This document shows positions 49,210 through 61,400 of a DNA stretch of 64,000 nt, piece after piece. The translations under genes and the position numbers were made by a program. The stretch covers positions 6,668,501-6,732,500 of the forward strand of contig CM028889.1 in NCBI GenBank assembly GCA_016801885.1, written 5' to 3'. The stretch's first letter is position 1. The number at the start of each line of letters is the position of its first letter. Origin of the DNA: Toxotes chatareus (taxonomy: Eukaryota; Chordata; Actinopteri; Toxotidae). Under the pieces are notes generated by a model. The model was not told the origin of the DNA. It worked only from the letters and a program-made list of their open reading frames with translations, and did no database searches.

Positions 49210-52200
49210 TTCACAAGGTGAAAACAATACCAGTCACTCTGGTAATTGTATGAGGAGAAAGCCACTGAAGAAAAGGTGCAGAGGCCAAATTTCTCCTCCA
49301 GCAGCTAACTCAATAGACCAGAACTGATGGTCTGATACCTGCAAAAGGTTCCGTTTCCATCCTATTACTTACTCATCTGAGCACGTAATGAACATAGTGA
49401 ACACATCAAAGGCAAAAACGAATACAGTGAGATTTTTATGGAGCTTTTGATAACTCAGTAAGTCATAGCTACCGTTGAGGACACTGAGGTTATGTCCTCT
49501 GTTTTTTGAGGAGTTTTAGAAACCTGCCGGGGACAGTTTACATTCTACAGTTAAAACCAACACAGTGGATATTTTATGTCTGTCTCAAACATCACAAACC
49601 AGTCAGGCTCTAGTTTTTACAGAAACTTTGTTTTTGTTTGGATTTTGGATTTTGAAATGTCGACTTGATTTATTTTTTATCATTTTTTCTCACAAAATCT
49701 AGTTCTACAGTCACTGTTCCTCCCTTGGTTGTGTTTTCCACACTGATTTTGTGATTCCAGTATTTCATGGTATCACAGAGAGCCCTAACCCTATCCTAAA
49801 CTTCTGTCAAGGGTTTAACTGTGAGAGGGTAAAAAAAAAACCTAGCTTGATTTAATTTAAAGAGTCTTTTGAGCAAATGGTGCCTAGATAAAAGTTACAC
49901 CTTATGACAGCAGATCATATGGGAAAGACTGAATAGTTCAGTGCAAGATGCAAAGACAGAAACGGCTGCAACTGAAAGCTCAGAGAGTGAGAGTGAAATA
50001 AAGAGATGGGCACTCAAAGTAAACGAGAGGATGGAGAGAGACAGAAAGTGAGTGTGTGAAGGATTACGAGTGAACATAGAGATAGAGAGGAAAAGGGCAA
50101 GACGGGGATCGTGCATGAATGAGGGGGCTGAAAAGAGACGGCGGAGCAAAGCAGATGGTTCATAACTCATCAGCGGTCCATTAAGAGTTTGACAAAAACA
50201 CTCCCGTTCCTGCACATTTCACCTGCTGCAAGTCTCGTACCCATCAGCAAAATGGAACCAGAGAAAACTGTCGGCTTCTGTTTAAAGGCCACACGAGTTG
50301 CATGTGCACAAATACACAAATGAAACCCAGTTACTGGCCCTGGCATTCATTAACTTTTGACTGACAGTGTATGCTGCGTTAATAAGCCTCACACACTAAC
50401 TCACTCTCAGCTAACCTTGTTAATAAGCCCCTCTTGTTAACAGGCTGAGTCTATCATGCAGGGGTTTGTGATGTGATGTTTGAGTAATGAAGTGAGCTTG
50501 TTTTAGAAGGCCTCGGCCATTTTTCCTTTGATAAATCACTGCCTGTGAAACGGAGTGGCTATAAATCAAAGGCTAAGAGGCAATGCACCACACATAGAGC
50601 ATCGACAATCACACTTACTGAGAATCAATACTATATCGTACCTGTGCCAGATCCGACTGCAGCTGTGTGTATGGGTCTGTTTCAGCAACGGCATCATGTT
50701 CAGGACCGAAAGCCAAATACATCTGGATTAATATCGTCTCTCAGCATTTAATATCATGTTATTGGAAATCTATATAAGCTCCAGTATCAGCTTCAGTACC
50801 ATGAAACATACATGGGATGCTGCAGTGTCACCCTGAAAACATTGACTGGCTGGATCACTAAGCCATCAAAATATCCTGCTAGCTGTTGCCATAGAGTGTG
50901 TTTAATCTTCATCCATTTTACACACTTTTACTCTCCCTAGGACCTCTGCCTGTTCAGTGAATTATGTTACACACAACCGGTAATAATCAATAACTTCATC
51001 CGTGCACCTCTGGTCAAACTATAGTGGTGCAGTGGTGTTTGAGATAAAAACCTAAAGATAACGGTGCTGTAGAAGTCAGAACAACACCCCATCAGATAAA
51101 ACAGTGATAAACTGTGGGAAAAGGTGGATTTCAGTTAGACGTACTGTGTGTTAACGGTCTGATCTTTAATTACACTGACCTAATAAGGCTAATGAGCCCC
51201 CTTGTAAGAATGGCTGGATTTGATTGGCAGGTTTACTGTCAATCAGTAACACAGTGGAGATGTTACAGCCTGTAAAAGACAGAGCGTTTGACCGGCAATT
51301 ACAGCATGCTCTGCCCATTAGGCTAATTGGTGTTACAGTGCCAGAACGTAGGGCCAGGATGTGACATCTCTGCAAACTTTGTTAAAATTCCACATGTACA
51401 GTGTCCAAAAACTATTCTTTTTTTTTTTTTTTAACTTTTTTAGTAACATTTTGTCTCAACAAGGTCTGAAATGGTTTTAACGAGGGGAAGCAAATCTTCA
51501 CAGCTTTACAACTTAATGTGTGTGTGTAACCACCAGACACTTTGCTGCATGACTTCAACATTTGTCTTGCTCTAATTTTATATGTAGTGTACATATAATA
51601 TCAGCCTGTCTCTGTATTTGTTCAGTTCTTCAGTATGTGTTCGTCTCTGGGTATGATAATATCATCAAATTACATATTATGTAATTTGTCCTGTTTTTTT
51701 TAGATTTCAACAAGGTTTCAGGTGTGTCCCCAGCTTATATGACAAAAAGCAACTAAAAACATGTAAAACCAGTACAATTACTGACCTGTGACTTAAAGTC
51801 AGCACATCTCTAGAATCATTTGTACAACGTGTCATGTAATGTTTTGTGATGTTTATTTTTTGGCATTTTAAGAATATTATCCTTGTTTTTTTAAACACTA
51901 ATCATCACAGATCTAATGTTGAGGAGGAACTTTCCAGTATATCACTGGCTCTCAGTGTTTTTCACAGCATGAATGTTTTTTACATGTTGACAGCATAAAC
52001 ACACGTCAGTGTGTGAATGAATACTGAGCTGCAAGATTTTCTCAGATCAATGTCTCTTTCCTTACAAGTGGAACTTCAGCTGAAGACTCAAAAGCTGAGC
52101 ATTGCTCTAAATGAAAGGACATTTAAAAAGGTTATGCGAGCCTTTAAGTAGGAGGAAAGCACTGCTCTGCTTTACAATAACAAGCCCTGTTCTTCTTCTC

Positions 52201-54964
52201 ATTACACAGACAGGTTGCTGAGATAACCCCGACCTATGTTTTCCAGAACAGCATGGATTTGGCAACGCCGAGATAAACCAGACTTAATTACACAGCATAC
52301 TGATCAGGCATTACATTGATTAAAAATGACTATAAAAGGCAGGGTGAAAAGGTAGAGGTTCATAATCAGAAAAGCTGTTGTGTCAGCTCAGCCTCTATGG
52401 GCCCCACATAAAGACACCCCAGAAATTTTATAGCACAGACTTGGCAGTTCTGAAAGAGACACAACAAAACAGACTTAATCATCCAGCAGACAGGCAATTT
52501 CCTACAGCACTTGTTAAAGTCAAGGTGAGAAGTTAGCAGCTCGGCCTCATTTTCTTTCTTTGATGCATTATTTACTAAAGAAGCTAAAACCTCTAGTTGT
52601 GTATATAAATATAGTTTGGGGGTCTTTGATGAGAAATAAGGTCACTAAATCAATACTTTATACGCTGCCCAGCTGAAACAAACGAAATAAACCTCAGCTT
52701 CTCTCACACAAACTCAAACCTCAATCCAAATCAAGACAGGTGAAATATTTATGTGGTATTTTGGTATTCTGGCTCTACCGTATGGAAGGTTTGTTTATGG
52801 TCCCATATACACAGCGGTGTGTATGAGGATGCATTGATATGTGCAGCAGAGTCTGGGCTTTAATGCTGCAGGATGCTGAAAAGAAACTGTGCAGAAGAAG
52901 CACACAGCAAAGCCAGTCTAAACAATGTTTAACTATAAACCAATTTCCAGATACCAACTCCTCCACTCAAACATCTACTCCCTATCCAAAACCACTGCTG
53001 TCTTTACGTGGAATTCATTTGGATAATCTTTCTAGAAGGTAACACAAGGCTAGGGATTACTGTGTCACTAAAACTAAGTCTATGGTCAAGCACGACATTC
53101 ATAATGATAACGACAAAGAAGATGTTTTCAGTGTGGATCTTTCACGTCTGGCTGTTTCCCAGTCCACTGATACTGACCTTACTCTGCAGTCTGGATCATA
53201 ATGAGAGCACAAAACACGAGTAACAAAACCAACAGACCTTCATATTTATGTCCAACACTGACAACACCAAACACCCCCAAAACTACCCGGGTGCTATAAA
53301 AAAAAAATAACTGCATGAATTTTAAATACATTTCAATCATACCATAATACAATATTCACTTTTCTGGCCTGAATCATGTACCTCAGTTTTCCCAGGCTTC
53401 TTTGCGAGACTCAAGATTTTTGGGTGGTACAGTATTCAGCCCAACAGGAACTTTCAGATTAGTTTATTCTAAAAAAAAACCTTTTGCTTGACATCCAGCT
53501 GCAAAGTTATAATTTCTTACTGTACTGTAATTCTATAATTTTATTCTTCACTGTCTCCCTTATCTGTAGCTCTGTTGTTTTCTTATTTATTTATTTTTTC
53601 GTGTATAATTTTTATTCCTTACAGCACTCTTCCCTATGGGCCCAAGCCATTTAGTGTCCTTGTTACAAAAACTAAATTTTCACTTCTATTCAAGAGAAGA
53701 ATATCAGGGGAGATAATATGACACACTGCATCAACAGCATCATGCAAGGTCAGTGAATGGATTGAATTTGTGATGGAAGTTTTATTAACACAACAGTGAA
53801 TGAACCAGCACACTGGTTTTTTCAGTTTTTTCTTTCTTTTTTTTTTTTTTTTTTGCATCTCCTGAGAACTACAGAAAGACGAGAAGTATGAGAGGGAGAA
53901 AAAGAGCTAAAATAATAAAACATCATTTGAGCAGCCAGGGATGAGAATGAAAATAAAAAGAACCGACTGAAGAACCAGCGACAGAAAGCCCTGATGCACT
54001 GATCATACGAGATTAGAGGGGGAGCGACATTAAATCTGCTGACACTCCTGCTGAAAGTGTTTTAATTCTAACTTTTCCACCACATACAGTCTCATGTGTT
54101 CTATAATCAGTATTAACAGCAAAAGCCCACGTCTTCACATTTAAAAATCTGTTCCGTACCATACAGCATACAGAATATAGTGCAACCCTGACCTACAGTA
54201 CGTTATGTGAACTTCAAAATGAAATTTATCAGATCTTTTTAATTCAACACAGATCAAAAGTGTGAAAAACTCAGAGATTCTTTTCAGAAAGTCCCCTGTC
54301 AGTTTGCTAAGTTTTCCTAACTCACTTGTCCTCTTATGCACCCTTCTTTGCCACATCTTACTGCCAAACTAATGACACTTCCATTCCTCCCATTTCCTGT
54401 TCTACACCTCCTCTACGCAAGCATTCTTCTCTCTTCGTTTTCACTCCTCTGTCCCTCCCACTCTTTTTTTTTTTTAATTTTTAAAATTTGCGGTTCTGAG
54501 AGGCAGTGCTCCACTTCAACGCAGAACTTTGAGCTAAATGGTCACATTAGCATGATAACATGAGTTTGACCAGTAAAGCATTGGGGGTGCCTGTGAGCAA
54601 GGGAGGGAGGCAGCTTAGCCAACACTTACCTATGAATACGTAGAACTAGTTAAATGCACTACATCTGTAATGTAACAACACAGTTACAGTGGTAATGCAT
54701 TCTATCATTTAATATGAATAACCCTGAGGGAGTAAGACGCTAAATGTGTCACGTCAGATTTCTAATGAAGTTAAACTCCTATTCCACTGAGTCCATGTGG
54801 GAATAAATATGAATGAGTGTGTGCAGCTCTTGAGGTTGTCATGTCTGTTTATGAAAATTAATCACTCGGCTGAGTGGGAGGGTAATTCCTTTACAATCTT
54901 AGTCAGGTCTTTAGAGCCTCATGCAGAGGCAGCACACCCGCCTTATGTAAGCATGCATGCACGT

Positions 54965-54965
<1 letters not shown>

Positions 54966-55020
<55 letters not shown>
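54966..55020 (+). repeat. (CA)n microsatellite, 55 bp
   Basis: A pure CA array followed by an imperfect gcacacgcacaacac tail to about 55035. Confidence 0.98.
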
Positions 55021-55030
<10 letters not shown>

Positions 55031-57620
55031 AACACAGCAGGATTGCAGCAAGTGCTCTCACTACAAGTCACCTAGGAAACAATACTGCAGTGTGTTTTCA
55101 TAGTGTAAAATGTTAGAGCGCATACATGTATCATGTGAACGTGCACACACCTCTGCAAAGGAAACCACTGAAACCATATGACAATGCATAGTTAGGGAGG
55201 ACGAGACTGGAAATCAATATCTAAGGGCAAATAAATGTTGCAGCAGGCGATGGAGAAACGTCTGCTGGGAAAATAAACCGTGAAGAGTCAAACTGACCAG
55301 CTCCTTTCCATAATTCAAGATGTTTTTCAGTGGAGAAATGTTAAAAAAAACAGTGAGGTGCACGTATAAAGGAAATACAGCTGTATCTATCAGGTGCAGA
55401 GGAGTTGTGTGGATATGAGGACAAACAGAAAAGCAGAATTGACTCAGCGTCAAGAGAAAGCACAGTCTCCAAAAGACAAATCACCTTGTCCTGTTCTGTG
55501 TACTGATCAGTGCCGGCGCGTTGGTGTGAGTGCATGAGCATCACATCCCATCACCACACCCAGATGGACCCAGGAGAATGTGGTCTGTCTTCTAATACAG
55601 TCACACAAACCAAGGTCATGCTCACATACCGAAACACACACACAAACAGACACAATGCCCAGAGGCGGTGGAAAGCAATGAGTGGGCAGAGACGAAGGAA
55701 AAGAAGAACTGAACCGTCTTCATCTTCATTTACATTCAATTGAGAGAGTTTTATAGAAGCAGCCGCAGCAGTGGAACGCTGGAGCCTCGTGGAAGAAATA
55801 AATAAATGCGGACACACAAACTGAAGCACTCGCGTTCCCAGAAGATGCAATCTCTTTAAGTGTTAGCAACGGTAATAACACGATCCTACAGCACACACTC
55901 TGAGCTCTTTTAATCCAGATGAGGACTCAGATGATCAATACACTGAATGAGTCAAAAAAATGTGCTGGACTGATGCTGCACTACTGTTGCTTAGTGGGTG
56001 AATAAAAAGAGCACAGGAAGTGATTAAAAGAATTGTGACACCTTTCCAGATGTTTCTGTTTTATGTGGAACAGAGTAGGCAGTAAATCCAATTTCTCTGA
56101 GCTGGACAGCCAGCGTTAACAGTTAAAGGTCATTTTAGAGACAATAAAGGCCTGTGGATCTAATGTGCTGTCATTTTACTGCTGCTGCTTTGCTTTCTCC
56201 GATAAGATAATTCAGTGTTACAGTTCAGTTTCAGGGTGATCAATGTTATGGAAGCTACAAACTAAAGAGGTAAAGTGGCGAGTGGGACTTATTTGTTACT
56301 AAATCAGCAAGTTTTGAGAATCTCAGTGCATCTGAGGGCTTCAGGAAAACGATTCTAAAACTTTTAAAGGTCTTTTCAGTGATAGACCAAATTAATCTTG
56401 TGGCAAAAATACAGGAGCCAGGATGTGAGAACAACTATCTGACAGAACATAAAAGTTCTGTAACTATACCGTGGAGAACAGCAAAAGTGCTAATTAAATC
56501 AGAACGCAGCATATGTCTACCATTGGCTGTGGGATTTAGAACGCAGTCTGAATCGAGAAGATGCCTTGTCTTGTGAATTATAAAAATGTAGAAATCACAC
56601 ATCTGGAGACCTTCATTACCATGGAAATTAGACCACCAGGTCTCCAGTCATTTACGCAGGTGACATCTGTTTCCTCGGGACAGAGATGATAAAAGTTTAG
56701 CCGAGTCGTGCAGGTGTTTTGCTAGTTTTTGTCACAAAATTAAAAATGCCACTCAGAGCAGGTTTTATAGGAATAACGCTGCTGCTGGTGCTGTGCAGAT
56801 GTTTTGCTTGAGTGGTGCTTCTCTTTTAACTTCTCATTTACCAATCGCAGCGGGAGGAGAGGAGGCCGGCCAAGCTGTGGGGGACACTGTTATGTGTTCA
56901 GACTGTCAATGATTAAATCTTGCTCATGTTGTTTTTCTCAGATTTGGACGGTGCCCAGCTCTGTAATAATGCAGGGAACCACAGGGTCCCTCTGATCTGG
57001 GTGTGGGAAGGGACTGGCTGTTTGCTGAACACAAAATAACTACTGAGAGCCTACTGCTGGTTTCATGAATCCATTCAGAGGGTTCAGGTAACAAAGAAAG
57101 AATAAACTAATGAAATCCTGGTTTCAGGAGATGCAAAATATTAGACCATGAGCAGTTAAACTACATGTTGAAGGTGTCAAGGAATTGCTTTGACTCCTGA
57201 GTGTCTATGAAGCACATTTGGGACACAATCTTTTTTCACCAAAGATTGTCAAGTTTTACAGGAAGGGATAAGAATTACTCATAAGCCCTTTCTCTGATTG
57301 GCTAGCAGTACTGCTTACCACACCTCTTTCTACATAACATATTCAAAAACCCACTGATTTATTGGCACGACCAACTCTGTAACAAGAAGAAATGACATAT
57401 TCTTCTGCTTCCAGATGAAATGTTTAATTAAAAAGCAATAAAAATGAGTTTTACCATTACAGCTTTTCTTGGCCAGGCATGAAGTAGCTTATGGTGACTA
57501 ATGTAGTGACTAATGAAGACGTCACCTTGAGCTCTAAGAACTTCAGATGGGCGAATTTTCACTTTTTCCTGAAATTTCATTTATGAAACAGTTATTTCTG
57601 AAAATAATTGATAAATTATT

Positions 57621-57742
57621 GAGCCCAGTTCTACTCAAGGTTTCTTCCTGTTAAAAGGGAGTGTTTCCTTGCCCTGGGGTCGGGCTCTGGGTCTCTGTAA
57701 AGCACTTTGTCAAATGCCAATTTGTCAAATGTCATTTAATAA
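57621..57742 (+). repeat. Teleost interspersed repeat ('tttcttcctgttaaaaggga' family)
   Basis: The run gagcccagttctactcaagg, tttcttcctgttaaaaggga, gtgtttccttgccctggggt and gggtctctgtaaagcacttt is a clear diverged copy of a repeat found throughout teleost genomes, which usually reads 'gttctgctcgaggtttcttcctgttaaaagggagtttttccttgcc ... gggtctctgtaaa'. It has an internal deletion. No coding capacity. Confidence 0.8.
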
Positions 57743-58083
57743 TTTTAAGGCAGACAAAGAAGATGTCATCGTTCTCCATCGTGGTGGAGTTGTAGCAGAA
57801 GTTTCAGTTGAGGATATCTCAAACACACAGATGCCTGAATGACTGCTTCTTTGGTGATTTTAGAGTACTGACCCTTTAAATGTTACCAGCTATATTGTGG
57901 GAGAGTGTTGGTCCAAGGGAAAAGGCTCTCTCCATTTCTTTTTTCTTCTTTCCCTTTAGCAAAGTAAGCTATCAAATTTGACAGGACAGTCCATTAGCTC
58001 AGAGCACGGAAAGTCAGGATGCTGCTGAGACAGAGATTGTACAGGACTGAATGAGGTTGTGAGAAACTTTATGGGCTTGGATA

Positions 58084-58101
58084 TGTGTGTGTGTGTGTGT
58101 G
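58084..58101 (+). repeat. (TG)n short microsatellite
   Basis: Nine TG units followed directly by a run of eight G. Confidence 0.9.
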
Positions 58102-58441
58102 AGGGGGGGGCTGTGTAATGGGTGTGCAATGTGTAATCAGTGTGGCATGAGTACACTGAAATATCAAAGCAAAATGTGAAGAGAATGTGTGTGAGCGCTT
58201 CATATCAGAGGTTGTTTTCCATATCACATAATCAGGGCGTTTCTAGAACGCACAAACATAAGATTGACCTTAATTAGGTGGGTGTGAACTTTTTTGAAGT
58301 GAGAATGAAGGGGCAGAGGCAAACACTTCTAATATAGACTGTTAGGTGGGAGTCAAGAGAGGGCGGGCTGCTCCTCCGAAGGATGACAGCAATTACCACA
58401 GCTGAAGGCTAAAGAAGTTATAACCCAAGACAGAACCTGTA

Positions 58442-58442
<1 letters not shown>

Positions 58443-58478
<36 letters not shown>
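58443..58478 (+). repeat. (CA)n microsatellite, 36 bp
   Basis: A pure CA array in the large upstream intron. Confidence 0.97.
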
Positions 58479-58480
<2 letters not shown>

Positions 58481-61400
58481 GAGAGATGTAACATCTGAGA
58501 CACACTATTACAGCTATAGTCCTGATACCGACATAGATTTTTAGAGTTTAACAAAATCTGATGCATTTTCCATAGGGATCCCTTAAATTTGCCTTTTTAA
58601 AATCATTCTGACAACAGTATGCACTGCAGAGGACATTTTACAGCAATACAATGAAAATGATTCTGATTAATCAATGGAGCACAAATTACAAACATGCAGA
58701 CTCAAAATCTTCTTATTATCCATCTTTTTTTTAGATTATTATAATATTAAAATAATGTATGCATTATAAATATTTATATATTACATTATGTATATTCATT
58801 CGTACATGACCATATGTTCATTCAGGTGCAAATATGTTGAAATCCACTATACCACAGTGCATATTACAGTAAATGTAATTATAATTTTTTAGAGGAGAAA
58901 AAAAAATACAAAACCGGTTTTAATGCCTCAGGTTAAATTCAAACACTGTGACACAGTGAGTAAGTTATAATTACACAAAGAGCTACAGTGAGGTGATAAA
59001 AAATGGTTTACAACAATGGGAATGTACTGTAGGGAACAAATTAAAGAGGATTTTCAGACATTTCAGCATTTCAAAATGTCCACGTTTAATTGTGTAACTC
59101 AATTCACAAATATCCAACAGATCAAAGCTGTCAGTTTTATCAGTCTCCACAAATAATCAAGTGTACAATGATGATAAAGCAGGTGAATTAGCAGTAAGGT
59201 GCATTCTACACCACTAAGAAGCTTCTTTATCATCTGCTGCTTTGATTATCAACTGCTTGCATGTGCCATCTGTTCACTGTGAGACTAAGTGAGTAATGAA
59301 ATAGCAGGGAGGGAGGAATTACCAAAGTTATTAAAAAAGTTCAGCAGATTCACTCACCACCTGAAACCACTGAAAACACAGGTCTATGTATTAACATGCA
59401 CTAACAATTAACCACGAGGACCCTGTGACTCAGGGAAGCTTTGACCAAGAGTGGCCCAAGAGGATTTTTGAAATCCAGCACCATTACTGTCAGTTTAAAT
59501 TTGCATTAATTTCAGAGCGCGAGTGTGTCTGTTACGTTCTCCTCTGCTGAGCCTGCCAACGCTCTGACACTTTATGGGGATACTAACAATATCTGTCTAT
59601 AAAGAATTATTTCAGCCTTAACTCTTATGATGGCTGGCATTCAATAAGATGAGCTCTTAAGATGTCTTTGAAATTATCGATCAAACCATCTATAAGGAGT
59701 AACAATAAAGGCATTCCTGAATTTATAACCACTGCATTTGGCAAACTGGTGCAAAGTGGGAGCTGGACCATGCTTTCGACAGAGTAGAGATCAGACAAAA
59801 GTGGATGTGCACATTTGGTTTCCAGATGTAGAAAGCGGCTAACTGCCCAGACTCTTCACCTGAGGTACTCTCAGCCCTCCCCCCCTTCTTCTTCTTCAAA
59901 GCAAAAATCATACATACAGGTGCTGTGTATCCCATCATTCTTTGCGGATGAAATAACTCATTCCTAAGGGCTTGTTCTACTTTAAACCAATATTATGATT
60001 ATGTAAACAAGTCAACAGCCCAAAACAATGCATAATAATAAGGCAAATCACTTTTCAGCTATCAAGACAATAATTCTTGAGCACAGAACATGCCATAAAT
60101 AAGCAAAATTACTTTTTTTTTTCTTTACCTCCTACTTACTTGAACTTATTTAAACAAAGAGGTGATTTTGAGACTTGCTCCTGAATTAAACAGTTTGTGG
60201 AGTTAATAAATTATGTAACATGGAGTTATTTAGTGCTCTGAACGTGAGTGTGGTTTTGTTTTATCCCTCCAAGGTCTTTGCTCCCGGCCATGTAGCTCCA
60301 GCCCTGAATTGGTGGGTGGCCTCCAGTCATTTGATAGTGTGTGCATGTGTGCTTCAGAGAAAAATAAGATCAGATTTACTATGTGTGTGTGTGGGGTTTT
60401 TTTTTTTTTCCCCAAATTGGATGTCTGTCTTGTGTGTATGTCGATGTTTGTGTCTGCGTACAACTTTGTGAGCATGGCTAAAAAAAGGTGCTCGGGCCGC
60501 CAGTCTGATGTGTGTGGGAGGGTATATGTGCTTGATCCAGGGGATTCTGATAACACTCCTGACTAAGTTGGTCTGCTGGTTTTGCCCTGAGGCTGAGGCT
60601 CTCTGGCAGGTGGGATGTAGAACACACACATATACGGATACACAAACCTTGTCAGTGAGTGTTAAGAGACAGAGCAGAGAGGTCTGCACCTGTAAATTTC
60701 AAGTGACAACAGCAACAGCAAAGTGACTCAAAGTTTCTCCTCAGTGATGGGAACTCTCCACCTGCCATGCTGTTGTTATAATGGTCAAGAACTGTGTTTA
60801 CAGTAAAACCCCCTACAGCAGCCACAGCCATCTTGACAGTGTGATATCCATGCAAGATGCCATGACAGTCACTAAGACATGGATTTCACAGTTAAAATGG
60901 GAGATTTGAAAGGTCAGCATATATATGAGTATTACTGAACCAGTGGCGTGGATGGCAGACTTGTGTGAATGCAGGGGGAGCGTGAGCAACAACAACAGGA
61001 GGAGCATGCTTGTCAGGAGAATTGCTCTATGTTCCTGCTGGTGGTAAAAATAAAAAAAAGACTCCATAGGGACCTTTCAAAGAAAGGAGTATCATTACTT
61101 GTATTATTAATATCAATACTTTTGCTTGGAATATTACTGTTTAAACTTATTTGAGCTGCAATATTAAATCACTGTCCAAAAACATATTATGGAAAACCAT
61201 TCTGCCGATACAGACAGTTTTTTGGAGACGGGGTTGTTTTTGTAATGAGCTCTGCCCTTGTCATTCCCTTGCTGCCTGAGCACAGCATAGTCCAACTTGC
61301 TTTCTTCCCTTGACAATATCGGCAAGGTCTTGTTGGTTGTCTTGCTCGCTCAGGGGCCTTCGAGAGGAGCCACACCTGTTCAGTGCCTGATTCAGTTTAT

